Source: Lachnospiraceae bacterium UBA6403 (GTDB lineage Bacteria; Bacillota; Clostridia; Lachnospirales; Lachnospiraceae). Taken from it: a stretch of DNA of 30,730 bases. Below are positions 17,300 through 24,965 of the stretch, one piece after another. Each line of letters opens with the position of its first letter. The stretch's first letter is position 1. Made by a program: the position numbers and the translations under genes. The DNA lies in assembly GCA_002437435.1 (NCBI GenBank), contig DJPV01000010.1, positions 1 through 30,730 on the forward strand, read 5' to 3'. Under the pieces are notes generated by a model. It was not told where the DNA came from and did not search any database. It worked only from the letters and a program-made list of their open reading frames with translations.

Positions 17300-18552
17300 T
17301 ATCGGAATATATCTTCTACTATGACTAATGCAACTATCAATAAAAAAAGCCATGCCACTGTATATAAAAACAATCCCGCTAACTTCCAGATTTTCTTTGA
17401 TGAACGTACAAGTGGAAAATAATTCCAGACATCCAGATAATTATTCCAGAAAAACGGAGTGACCATAAACATCATAAAATATACAAAACGATTTATATAT
17501 AACCACATTCCGGTAAGTGGTTCTCCATGTTCTTTAACTTCTACTGTCAGGCAGAAATACATCCAGAACACATAATAAATAGCTGCAACAACCATATTCA
17601 GGACTTTTCCTTCCCGAAATCCCGGAGGCAGGAAACGAGTCCATGAAGGACGAACTTTTTCTTTACGTTCATTAGAACTTGCTGTATCATACTGGAAATT
17701 TGCACTTGCATTCCTGCTATTTTTAATTGTTTTTTCCCCTTTTTGATATATATCATCTTTTAACAGCTCTTCATCCTTTAGAAACATTTCACTCATACCC
17801 TCAATTGAACGAATGCTCTGACGAACCGCGTCCAGCATATCTCCTGCTGTCTGATAACGTTTTTCCGGATCGATCTGCGTTGCTTTTCGGATCACCTGTA
17901 AAATTTCCGGATGATCTTCATAGATTCCATCCTGAATCAATTTTCCGCTCAGCATATAATTTAATAGTACGCCAAGTCCATAGATATCCGTTCGTGCATC
18001 CGACTGTGAAAAACCATATTGCTCCGGTGCTGCAAATCCTCTTGTACCGATCAGCTCGGTATCCCGATTTCTCTCTGCATCAAAAACTCTTGCAGTATTG
18101 AAATCGATCAGATATACGGATACAATTCCCTGTCCCTTTTTGAAATCTCCCTGAAGCATTACATTTGTCGGTTTAATGTCGCGGTGTACGACCGGCGGTA
18201 CATGTTCATGCAGTTTTTTCAGTGTCCGGCAAAGATATTCGATCACCCTGACGGCAGCATCCATATCCAGACATCCAAACTGCTCGATATATGTTTCCAG
18301 TGTGATCCCCTGTATATATTCTTCGATCAGATATAACGTGCCATCATCTTCCATACATTCATAAATCTGTGGAACGTAAGGGAGTTTTGATCGCCGCAGC
18401 CAATCATATATAGATTTGTCATATTGCGTCAGCACTTTTTCTACATAAATCTGTCCGGTTTCTATATGCCGTACCAGAAAAATTTCCTTTTTATGATCTA
18501 CTTCTTCCAGTCTGCGATAGAAGGACAGACGACTTTGTATTTCTAAATTCAT
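17299..18552 (-). CDS. Membrane-anchored Ser/Thr protein kinase (Hanks-type)
   Basis: A 417-residue protein with an N-terminal kinase domain (about 1-265) and three hydrophobic segments at the C-terminus (about 310-332, 345-368, 388-412). The catalytic loop HRDIKPTNVML is intact. The metal-binding motif reads DFN in LIDFNTARVF instead of DFG. The activation segment GTRGFAAPEQYG and the DIYGLGVLLNYML helix are typical. The VEK in YVEKVL likely supplies the ATP lysine, but no Gly-rich loop is visible. There are no PASTA repeats, so this is not a PrkC-type wall sensor. The ATG has AGGAAA seven bases upstream. It is divergent from the XRE-like regulator gene, with 103 bp between them, which suggests a functional link. 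Confidence 0.88.
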   Translation of the reverse strand: MNLEIQSRLSFYRRLEEVDHKKEIFLVRHIETGQIYVEKVLTQYDKSIYDWLRRSKLPYVPQIYECMEDDGTLYLIEEYIQGITLETYIEQFGCLDMDAAVRVIEYLCRTLKKLHEHVPPVVHRDIKPTNVMLQGDFKKGQGIVSVYLIDFNTARVFDAERNRDTELIGTRGFAAPEQYGFSQSDARTDIYGLGVLLNYMLSGKLIQDGIYEDHPEILQVIRKATQIDPEKRYQTAGDMLDAVRQSIRSIEGMSEMFLKDEELLKDDIYQKGEKTIKNSRNASANFQYDTASSNERKEKVRPSWTRFLPPGFREGKVLNMVVAAIYYVFWMYFCLTVEVKEHGEPLTGMWLYINRFVYFMMFMVTPFFWNNYLDVWNYFPLVRSSKKIWKLAGLFLYTVAWLFLLIVALVIVEDIFR

Positions 18553-18587
18553 ATCATTTTCCTGTTGTTTTTCTTGAAATTGCTATT

Positions 18588-18615
18588 TTGACAAGTATAA
18601 TAAATATTATATGGT
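18588..18615 (+). promoter_or_regulatory. Candidate promoter of the regulator-LUD operon
   Basis: Perfect TTGACA (18588-18593) with TATGGT (18610-18615), 16-bp spacer. The same AT-rich stretch holds TATAAT-like sequences on the minus strand that could serve the kinase gene, so the divergent promoters probably overlap. Confidence 0.4.
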
Positions 18616-18655
18616 ACTGATATAAATTATCAAGGGAAAGAATACAGGATTGATC

Positions 18656-19099
18656 ATGAAAACGACCAGAACAACAGATCTGCTGAATGAATTATCAACC
18701 GATGATTCAAATATACATTTTAAAACTTATATAACATCTCATGCAGATGACATGTCCTGTGATAATCTACAGGATTACTTTAATCTATACTTTAAAGATC
18801 ACCCGGATCTTCTGACCGCTGATGTCATAAAACGGAGCAATCTGGATCGCGGCTATGCTTATCAGATCTTAAACGGCAGGAAACCACATCCGGGAAAATA
18901 CAAGCTGGTTCTTCTGGCATTATGCGCCGGAATGAATTTGAAAGAAATCCAGCGTGCACTTACAATCTCTGGAAATGCCGTATTATATCCCAAATTTCCA
19001 CAGGATGCTGCCCTGATCGTATGTATCAATCAGAACTGTACTTCTGCATTTGAAGTAATGAATTTCTTTGCAGAAAATAATCTGGATTTCCCTGAATAA
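18656..19099 (+). CDS. XRE-like helix-turn-helix regulator
   Basis: A 147-residue protein with a central helix-turn-helix-like region (about residues 55-105): TADVIKRSNLDRGYAYQILN then GRKPHPGKYKLVLLALCAGM and NLKEIQRALTI. The C-terminal part carries a short LYPKFPQDAALIVC segment. This resembles regulators that often neighbour Ser/Thr kinases in Lachnospiraceae, from memory rather than search. The frame is open to a TTG at 18650, but the ATG at 18656 has AGG seven bases upstream and is preferred. It is followed after 15 bp by the LUD gene, probably in one transcript. A role in controlling or receiving signals from the divergent kinase is inference. Confidence 0.72.
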   Translation: MKTTRTTDLLNELSTDDSNIHFKTYITSHADDMSCDNLQDYFNLYFKDHPDLLTADVIKRSNLDRGYAYQILNGRKPHPGKYKLVLLALCAGMNLKEIQRALTISGNAVLYPKFPQDAALIVCINQNCTSAFEVMNFFAENNLDFPE

Positions 19100-19114
19100 A
19101 TGGAGGTATATCAA

Positions 19115-19753
19115 ATGGATACTTTTAGAAACATGAGAAATGACAAACTGGCGAAAGTCATGATAAACAAACTGGCTGCCAGAAATATGGAAGGCTTTTA
19201 TGTGCAGACAAAAGAGGAAGCAAAGGATCTTGCACTGAGCCTGATCCCGGAAGGCAGCTCTGTCGGCTGGGGCGGTTCCATGACTGTAAAAGCAACCGGA
19301 CTTTTAGATGCTGTTATCGAAGGCAACTACAAAGAGCTGAACCGTGATGCAGCAAAAACACCGGAAGAAAAAGACCGGATCTCCAGGGAATGCTTCTTTG
19401 CGGACTACTTCTTAACAAGCTGCAATGCGATCACCGAAGACGGCATTATGGTAAATATCGATGGCAATGGAAATCGTGTGGCCGCCATCGTCTATGGTCC
19501 TTCCCATGTTATCGTGATCACAGGAATGAACAAAGTAGTACGGACTGAAGAAGATGCTTTAAGCCGTGCAAGAAATGAAGCAGCTCCGATCAATGCGCAG
19601 CGATTCGGACTTTCAACTCCTTGCAGTACAACCGGCGAATGTGCAGACTGTCTGTCACCGGAAACGGTCTGCTGCCAGTTCTTAACCACCCGCTATTCCA
19701 AGCACAAAGGACGTATCAAGGTCATCCTTGTAAACGAAGATCTGGGATTTTAG
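19115..19753 (+). CDS. LUD-domain protein (LutC/YkgG-like, DUF162)
   Basis: A 212-residue cytoplasmic protein of the LUD family, whose best-known members act in lactate use. Visible family features are the SVGWGGSMT glycine-rich turn (residues about 48-56), the MVNIDGNGNRVAAIVYGPSH segment and a Cys cluster near the C-terminus (CSTTGECADC then CC nine to ten residues later) that might bind metal. It stands without lutA or lutB, as stand-alone LUD proteins often do, so a lactate role is not supported here. The frame opens at 19100, but GGAGG precedes the ATG at 19115 by seven bases, which sets the start. Its stop codon touches the left arm of element B. Confidence 0.85.
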   Translation: MDTFRNMRNDKLAKVMINKLAARNMEGFYVQTKEEAKDLALSLIPEGSSVGWGGSMTVKATGLLDAVIEGNYKELNRDAAKTPEEKDRISRECFFADYFLTSCNAITEDGIMVNIDGNGNRVAAIVYGPSHVIVITGMNKVVRTEEDALSRARNEAAPINAQRFGLSTPCSTTGECADCLSPETVCCQFLTTRYSKHKGRIKVILVNEDLGF

Positions 19754-19975
19754 GGTAGCAGACAAACTTCAGGGGCTGTTTACTTATTATTACGCAAGAC
19801 ACTTTCGTTCTATCCTACTCTGTATAACTTCGAACTAACCTCGACAATACCTCGCTAAGTTCTCAGTTATCAACGCAGCGGCACATAAGGCTGCAAAATA
19901 CACAACCTAAGTACCAGCACTCGGACAGGCTTGCTACATAATAATAAACAGCCCCTGAAGTTTGTCCGTTATCCC
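19753..19975. repeat. Long inverted-repeat element B between convergent genes
   Basis: The left arm (19753-19797) and right arm (19930-19975) are reverse complements over about 45 bp. They share GACAAACTTCAGGGGCTGTT without mismatch, with small gaps further in. The arms reach the last base of the LUD stop on the left and the hsp20 stop codon on the right. The interior holds one reversed copy of the internal-loop motif (19832-19862) and a GCAGC/GCTGC hairpin near 19880. No T-tract follows either arm, so it is not a standard terminator, and there is no ORF inside. Confidence 0.85.
19832..19862 (-). other. Internal-loop motif, copy 3 (element B, reversed)
   Basis: On the minus strand GAACT pairs AGTTC (19858-19862 with 19832-19836) around the loop TAGCGA/GAGGTT. 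A short GGTATTGTC hairpin caps it. The loop differs from element A by one base (TAGTGA to TAGCGA), while the outer stem is entirely different. Confidence 0.5.
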
Positions 19976-20403
19976 TCTATCGAGATGATCTTCTTTTCTT
20001 CTACTTCCGGCTGATTATCGAATTTTGGTACATAGACATAAAGAACGCCATTTGCAAATCTTGCTTTAATATCCTGTTCACTGACTTTATCACCTACATA
20101 GAAGCTTCTCTTATAATGACCGGAATACCGTTCCTTTTTGATGTAGCTTCCTTCCCTGCCTTCATGATCTGATCCGGCATAGCTTGCAAGGATCGTCAGA
20201 TATCCGCCTTTTAATTCTGCTTTGATACTTTCCTTTGGAAATCCCGGCAGATCCATCTCTATCTCATATCCGTCCTTTGTTTCGAATATATCAGTTGCCA
20301 TCGTTGTCATGGTCCGAAGTCCTGAACGGCTGCCCCAGAATGAATCATCAAAGAAGCCATTCATCATCTCAAAATTATCTGAAAAAATACTTGGTCTATC
20401 CAT
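19969..20403 (-). CDS. hsp20: Small heat-shock protein, Hsp20/alpha-crystallin family
   Basis: ATP-independent chaperone that holds unfolding proteins in the cytoplasm. The 144-residue length is normal. The alpha-crystallin domain spans about residues 35-135, from DIFETKDGYEIEMDLPGF to the hallmark ARFANGVLYVYVPK (A-x3-n-G-v-L). The C-terminal IxI anchor is present as ISI. The ATG at 20403 follows GGGG and an AGG. Upstream on the same strand is a CIRCE operator (20557-20583), with a TATAAT-rich segment 15-25 bp downstream of it. Repression by HrcA is therefore likely. Confidence 0.95.
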   Translation of the reverse strand: MDRPSIFSDNFEMMNGFFDDSFWGSRSGLRTMTTMATDIFETKDGYEIEMDLPGFPKESIKAELKGGYLTILASYAGSDHEGREGSYIKKERYSGHYKRSFYVGDKVSEQDIKARFANGVLYVYVPKFDNQPEVEEKKIISIEG

Positions 20404-20556
20404 CCTAATTACCCCATTTCTATCTAATTTTTATTTTTCTTATCAGCCACGCATTGCTATTGTTATCCTGCTTTTATATATAAACTTACATAATAACAAT
20501 ATATTTTTCCTTATTTGTATGTAGTTACATCATATTATTATATATAGCACATTTTG

Positions 20557-20583
20557 TTAGCACTGTAAATAGGCGAGTGCTAA
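20557..20583 (-). promoter_or_regulatory. CIRCE operator (HrcA site) for hsp20
   Basis: The inverted repeat TTAGCACTG (20557-20565), nine-base spacer, GAGTGCTAA (20575-20583) matches the CIRCE consensus in 17 of 18 positions; one C has become G. It sits between the panE-like gene stop and hsp20, next to TATATATAAT on the minus strand, so hsp20 is the only likely target. Confidence 0.9.
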
Positions 20584-20591
20584 TTCATGTG

Positions 20592-21521
20592 TTATCTTTT
20601 TGTGAACTTCTCCTCGAGTACCCGGATACCATGGTAAAACATCTCATTAATCGGAGTTGGCACGCCAAGTTCTTTTCCCATCTTTACAACATTGCCGGCA
20701 AACATCTCTACCTCGGTCAGCTTCTCTGCTTCTAGATCCTGCAAGGTTGATGGTTTGTTCTCTGGCGGAATCGTCACAACCATTTTATCCTGCTCCGCTA
20801 TTTCTTTTTCCCCTATATCGATCCCTTTCTTCTGCGCGATCGCCGCAACTTCCCGCATGGCATTATCACGAATCCAGTTAGCGCTGTCACTGATACGGAA
20901 AAATCCAAATGGGATACCAAGCAACGCACAGGTCATATTTTCTCCAATATTACACATATATTTAAACCAGAGTCCCTTTAACATATCCGGATCGATCTCA
21001 TATGTAATATCTGCATGTTCAAATATTTCTTTTACAGCAAGTACCCGATCAGACAGAATATCGTTTTTCTTCTCTCCGAAATGGATCTTGCCCCAGTACG
21101 GATCAAAGTCTGCTTTTCCATCTTTCATAACGATGGACATTCTCATATATGCATATAATACATGTTCTTCGCCAAATGCCTGAATCAACTGCTCCTCACT
21201 GTCTACACCATTTAACAGAGACAGGATCAGTGTATGCTCTCCTACCTGATGGCGGATATCTTCTATTGCCTGTGCAAATCCATAGCCCTTTACCCCGATC
21301 AGGATCAGATCCGCCGGCTCTCCCTGTTCTTCAGGTGTCACAATCGGAAATCTGTAGTTGACACCATTAATCGTAACTCCTTTACTTTCCAGTCGTTTTT
21401 TGCGTTCACCACCCGCAATAATGTAAAAATTCTCTCCAAACGCTTCATATAATCTTGGCGCAAAAAACACGCCCATGGCTCCAAGTCCGATCAAGGCAAT
21501 TCTTTTGATCTTCATATTCAT
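20592..21521 (-). CDS. Ketopantoate reductase family protein (PanE/ApbA-like)
   Basis: A 309-residue NADP-dependent oxidoreductase of the 2-dehydropantoate 2-reductase family. The N-terminal Rossmann fold starts with IALIGLGAMG, and LILIGVKGYG marks the next strand. The C-terminal helical domain has the lysine-bearing LKGLWFKYMCNIGEN segment and the late GVPTPINEMFY motif. The best-known role is making pantoate for coenzyme A, but family members reduce other keto acids. It begins 12 bp after the AraC gene on the same strand and is probably co-transcribed. GAGG sits seven to eight bases upstream of the ATG. Another sugar- or keto-acid role is possible given this neighbour. Confidence 0.85.
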   Translation of the reverse strand: MNMKIKRIALIGLGAMGVFFAPRLYEAFGENFYIIAGGERKKRLESKGVTINGVNYRFPIVTPEEQGEPADLILIGVKGYGFAQAIEDIRHQVGEHTLILSLLNGVDSEEQLIQAFGEEHVLYAYMRMSIVMKDGKADFDPYWGKIHFGEKKNDILSDRVLAVKEIFEHADITYEIDPDMLKGLWFKYMCNIGENMTCALLGIPFGFFRISDSANWIRDNAMREVAAIAQKKGIDIGEKEIAEQDKMVVTIPPENKPSTLQDLEAEKLTEVEMFAGNVVKMGKELGVPTPINEMFYHGIRVLEEKFTKR

Positions 21522-21533
21522 TCCTCTTTTCTG

Positions 21534-22394
21534 CTACATTGTTTCTTTGTTCAACATTCTTTCCTGTTTTGGTGTGATTCTACGCCACCTTTTATATGTT
21601 CTTATAAAATGACTACAGTCAAAAAATCCTGTTTCCTGCGCAATATAATCCAGATCATAGTCCGAATTTAACAACAGCTCCTGTGCTTTATTTAACCGTA
21701 TGTACTGAATATATTCCTTACATGACCTTCCATAATTTTCACGGAACAACCGTGCAAAATTAGAATAGCTCATATTACACATCTCTGCCAGCTTCTGTAT
21801 TTCCAGTGGATCTGACGAATGCATATCGATATACTCCAGAATATGATAAAACGACAGTCCGGCATCTGCATGTTTTTCCCGCTTCTGTGCATTGATTTTT
21901 TCTGTTTTTCTGGCTATGGCAATCAACAACGACTGTATGCGCGACTGCACAGCAAGCATATACATTGCTGCTTTTGCCTCATACTCTGATACAATATCGC
22001 GTGCAAGTAAATCAATCTCTCCCATAGTATCCTTTTCGTGTAAAACAATACAACAGTCTTCCTCCGCTGTCCTCCTGACAAAACAGTCATACATCTTCTG
22101 CAAATATGCCTGCGGGATATTTAATGTATGAATGTTGAACTTGATAACTGCATACCAGACGTTTTCTGCACAATTATCACATGCTATCACCTCATGCAGC
22201 TGCAGCGGATAAAAATAACAGATATCCCCTTTATGTAATACCTTTTCCCGGTTATTACAGATTATCTTTATGAAACCGCTGACAATATACAGGATCTCAC
22301 TGTAATAGTGCCAGTGCAAAGGTGAATCCACACTATCTGTATAGAAAATATCGTATGGCTGATTCATAATATCTATATACTCAAATAATTCCAT
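21534..22394 (-). CDS. AraC-family regulator with N-terminal cupin domain
   Basis: A 286-residue transcription factor. The N-terminal half is a cupin-like sensor (HWHYYSEILYIVSG, then KGDICYFYPLQLHEV). The last 100 residues are the AraC double helix-turn-helix: EIQKLAEMCNMSYSNFARLF and the second motif DYIAQETGFFDCSHFIRTYK with the ITPKQ end. The frame is open to 22466, but the ATG at 22394 has GGAGG seven bases upstream, and a good promoter lies inside the longer version, so the later start is preferred. It is divergent from the epimerase-GH26 pair with 157 bp between, a layout typical of a dedicated carbohydrate activator. The inducer is unknown; a mannan-derived sugar is a guess. Confidence 0.9.
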   Translation of the reverse strand: MELFEYIDIMNQPYDIFYTDSVDSPLHWHYYSEILYIVSGFIKIICNNREKVLHKGDICYFYPLQLHEVIACDNCAENVWYAVIKFNIHTLNIPQAYLQKMYDCFVRRTAEEDCCIVLHEKDTMGEIDLLARDIVSEYEAKAAMYMLAVQSRIQSLLIAIARKTEKINAQKREKHADAGLSFYHILEYIDMHSSDPLEIQKLAEMCNMSYSNFARLFRENYGRSCKEYIQYIRLNKAQELLLNSDYDLDYIAQETGFFDCSHFIRTYKRWRRITPKQERMLNKETM

Positions 22395-22413
22395 ACTGCT
22401 TCCTCCCGAAAAC

Positions 22414-22442
22414 ATTGTAACACTATCCGATTCCCTTTCCAA
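22414..22442 (-). promoter_or_regulatory. Promoter of the AraC gene
   Basis: Minus-strand TTGGAA (22437-22442) and TACAAT (22414-22419) with a 17-bp spacer. The start point would fall just before GGAGG, giving a very short leader of about 14 nt ahead of the ATG at 22394. Confidence 0.55.
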
Positions 22443-22551
22443 TAGAGCAATGATAGATTTGTACAATTTTTCAATATACCTTTCATAGTCTTTTTCCGGT
22501 ATCTTTTCTAATATAACTGTAACAAAAATAAATGAATCGGAAGTTTTAATT

Positions 22552-23637
22552 ATGGACGCAAAACCATTTCAGAATCATCTCGAACATAATATCATTCCAT
22601 TCTGGAATGTTATGGAAGATACAGAAAACGGAGGTTTCTATGGCTACGCAGATTCCAATGGACAACCAGACAAAGCCAGTCATGCCTATGATTTTCTTGC
22701 CAGTCATTTCTATGACAGCCGATATGGCGGTGTCTTCTGGTCCGTACATGCCGACGGTACTCCTGATGACACTACAAAACATACCTATAATCAGGCATTT
22801 GCAATCTATGCACTTGCTGTTTACTATCAGGTAAGCGGGAAAAAAGAAGCATTAACCCTTGCCTACAGTATTTATCAGATCATTGAAAATAAATGCAGAG
22901 ATGCGGAAGGTTATTTCGAAGCTTTCAGCCGCGATTTTTCACCCGTATCAAATAAAAAACTGTCTGAAAACGGAGTCATGGCTGACCGGACCATGAACAC
23001 ACTTCTTCATGTGTTAGAAGCCTATACAAAACTGTACCGGGCAGATGAATTTTTTGCCGTGGGTGATTCCATCCGTAATATTTTAAGGATCTTTAAATTT
23101 AAAGTTTATGATCCGGAAAATGAGATATGTCAGGTTTTTTTTGACAAATCCTATCATTCTCTGATCAAACCGGAATCATATGGACATGATATAGAAGCAT
23201 CCTGGCTGATCGATCGTGCCTGTCAGGTACTAAAAGATGATGCGTATTACTCTGAAATGCTTCCTGTCATTGAACAACTGGCAGACGGAGCATACAAGCA
23301 TGGTATTGATCCAGAGAACCACGCAATGAACAACGAATGTGAAAATGGAAATATAAATGCTAAAAAAGTCAGGTGGGTTCAGGCCGAAGCTGTAACAGGA
23401 TTTTTTAATGCTTATCAGAACCAGCCCGAACGAAAAGAATATCTGGAGATGTCTGAACAGGTATGGAAGTATATTCAAAACTATGTGGTAGACAAAAAGA
23501 CCAGTGAATGGATCGAAGACATTTCCCCTGACAACAATATAAAACCGAATCAGGCTCTGGCACATCCATGGAAATGTCCTTACCACAATGGAAGAATGTG
23601 TATAGAAATGATCAATCGTTTATCAAATGCTTCATAG
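22552..23637 (+). CDS. AGE-family sugar 2-epimerase (cellobiose 2-epimerase-like), internal deletion
   Basis: Resembles cellobiose 2-epimerases, which interconvert the reducing-end glucose and mannose of beta-1,4 disaccharides. The opening IIPFWNVMEDTENGGFYGY, the KHTYNQAFAIYALAVYY helix, SYGHDIEASWL, the catalytic-Glu stretch RWVQAEAVTGF and the C-terminal HPWKCPYHNGRMC all match the family. At 361 residues it is about 30-40 short. After SNGQPDK the sequence jumps straight to ASHAYDFL, skipping the helix pair that carries the substrate-binding Arg in the family (SRxLW type). One residue is also missing next to the catalytic region (KKVRWVQ where relatives have KTRVWWVQ). The frame is intact. 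It is followed directly by the GH26 gene, whose AGGAGG overlaps its stop codon. Activity is doubtful. Confidence 0.85.
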   Translation: MDAKPFQNHLEHNIIPFWNVMEDTENGGFYGYADSNGQPDKASHAYDFLASHFYDSRYGGVFWSVHADGTPDDTTKHTYNQAFAIYALAVYYQVSGKKEALTLAYSIYQIIENKCRDAEGYFEAFSRDFSPVSNKKLSENGVMADRTMNTLLHVLEAYTKLYRADEFFAVGDSIRNILRIFKFKVYDPENEICQVFFDKSYHSLIKPESYGHDIEASWLIDRACQVLKDDAYYSEMLPVIEQLADGAYKHGIDPENHAMNNECENGNINAKKVRWVQAEAVTGFFNAYQNQPERKEYLEMSEQVWKYIQNYVVDKKTSEWIEDISPDNNIKPNQALAHPWKCPYHNGRMCIEMINRLSNAS

Positions 23638-23650
23638 GAGGAATCAAATC

Positions 23651-24592
23651 ATGCAAAATACAGCAAATACAAATGCAACCCCATCAGCAAAAAAATTATT
23701 AAATTATTTATGTGAAACTGCCGGAAAAGCAATTATCACCGGTCAGCATACTCAGACGATCCCAATGGAAGAGATCGATTATATCCGCCAAAAAACAGGA
23801 AAGGAACCTATGCTCCGTGGATTTGAACTTCTGGCATATTCTCCTAATATCAATTATAGCCATGCATCTGCGGAATGTCTAACGGAAGTCTATGAAAACC
23901 GCAATACGATGGAAACTGCCCTGAACTGGGCAAAGAACACACATGGCATCGTTACACTTTCTTTCCACTGGTTCTCTCCGATCGGTGGTCATGATAAGAG
24001 TTTCTATGCAAAAAACACAGACTTTGACGCAACACGGATTCTGATTGATAGTACACCGGAACGCAAGGCTTTTTATCATGATATGGACATAATAGCAGAA
24101 GAACTGAAAAAATTCCGCGATGCTGACATTCCTGTACTATGGCGGCCATTTCATGAATCGGATGGCGACTGGTTCTGGTGGGGGGCAAAGGGTCCTGAAA
24201 CAGCCAGCGACTTATACAAATTGATGTTTGAATATTATACTAATGTTCATCATCTGAATAATCTGTTATGGGTGTGGAACTGCCGTCTTCCAGAGGGATA
24301 CCCTGGTGACGATTATGTTGATGTCATATCAGTTGATATCTATCTGGAAAAATATGCTGCAACCGATTACAGAGAAGATTATCTTAAGCTTTTAGAAGCT
24401 ACATCAAAAAATAAAGTAGCTGCGCTTGCTGAGGTAGGCTATATCCCTGATATTCACATTCTGGAACAAACCCACACACCTTGGGCGTATTATATGACAT
24501 GGTCAAAAGAATTCTGCATAGGTGAACAATATAATACCACTTCTAATCTGAAAGCAATGTATGGCAGTCCTTATGCTATTACCCTTTCATAA
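23651..24592 (+). CDS. GH26 family endo-beta-mannanase, no signal peptide
   Basis: Cleaves beta-1,4-mannosidic bonds in mannan or manno-oligosaccharides. The acid/base Glu lies in WRPFHESDGDWFWWG (E169 from this start) and the nucleophile Glu in ALAEVGY (E261), with the family spacing. The aromatic-rich GDWFWWG loop is typical of GH26. There is no signal peptide, binding module or anchor, so at 313 residues it is a bare catalytic domain acting in the cytoplasm on imported oligosaccharides. The ATG at 23651 follows AGGAGG by nine bases; an earlier in-frame ATG at 23627 overlaps the epimerase gene and is rejected. It forms an operon with the epimerase. No GH130 phosphorylase or transporter is nearby. 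Confidence 0.9.
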   Translation: MQNTANTNATPSAKKLLNYLCETAGKAIITGQHTQTIPMEEIDYIRQKTGKEPMLRGFELLAYSPNINYSHASAECLTEVYENRNTMETALNWAKNTHGIVTLSFHWFSPIGGHDKSFYAKNTDFDATRILIDSTPERKAFYHDMDIIAEELKKFRDADIPVLWRPFHESDGDWFWWGAKGPETASDLYKLMFEYYTNVHHLNNLLWVWNCRLPEGYPGDDYVDVISVDIYLEKYAATDYREDYLKLLEATSKNKVAALAEVGYIPDIHILEQTHTPWAYYMTWSKEFCIGEQYNTTSNLKAMYGSPYAITLS

Positions 24593-24726
24593 ATAAGCTA
24601 AGCTTTTTGTTTAATTTATGTACTCAACGATCTCTCCAAGTTTTTGTTGACAACACATTTTCCAAATTGCACCTCATTTCCGCATCGGATGTAATACCTT
24701 ATTTATATTCTTATTAAAATTTTTCA

Positions 24727-24755
24727 TTGAATTATGTTGTATTCTGGCATATAAT
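24727..24755 (+). promoter_or_regulatory. Promoter of the thiC transcript
   Basis: TTGAAT (24727-24732) and consensus TATAAT (24750-24755) with a 17-bp spacer. RNA would begin near 24762, just ahead of the TPP aptamer. In the 373-bp gap 24593-24965, the stretch 24593-24726 shows nothing else recognisable. Confidence 0.75.
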
Positions 24756-24769
24756 ATTTTCAGATATTT

Positions 24770-24866
24770 ATATATTCAGGGAGCTGACGAATTAGCCGGC
24801 TGAGAGGAGAATGAAGTTCTCGACCTGTGAACCTGATTTAGGTAATGCTAACGTAGGGATGTGTAT
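24770..24866 (+). promoter_or_regulatory. TPP riboswitch (THI element)
   Basis: Aptamer for thiamine pyrophosphate upstream of thiC. Conserved blocks are CAGGGAGCTG (24777-24786), GGCTGAGA (24798-24805), GACCTGTGAACCTGAT then TTAGGTAATGC, and CGTAGGGA near the 3' end (24852-24859). P1 can form between the flanking TATAT and GTGTA. It is followed at once by an intrinsic terminator, which points to control of transcription elongation when TPP is abundant. Confidence 0.95.
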
Positions 24867-24870
24867 TAGA

Positions 24871-24893
24871 GGTGCCCTTCGGCATCTTTTTTA
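24871..24893 (+). terminator. Riboswitch-controlled terminator
   Basis: GGTGCC (24871-24876), loop CTTC, GGCATC (24881-24886), followed by CTTTTTTATT. It lies five bases after the TPP aptamer and 73 bp before the thiC ATG, the standard expression platform. Confidence 0.88.
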
Positions 24894-24965
24894 TTGCTCT
24901 GTGGCAGATCGGGAGCACCACTTTCTGCCATGTAAAATAACATTGGTTGTGATAAGGAGGATAAT

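Noticed and set aside
19753..19975. Plain bidirectional terminator for the LUD and hsp20 genes
   Set aside because: No T-tract after either arm and an interior of over 130 bp with its own structured motif; termination may occur here, but the element is more than that.
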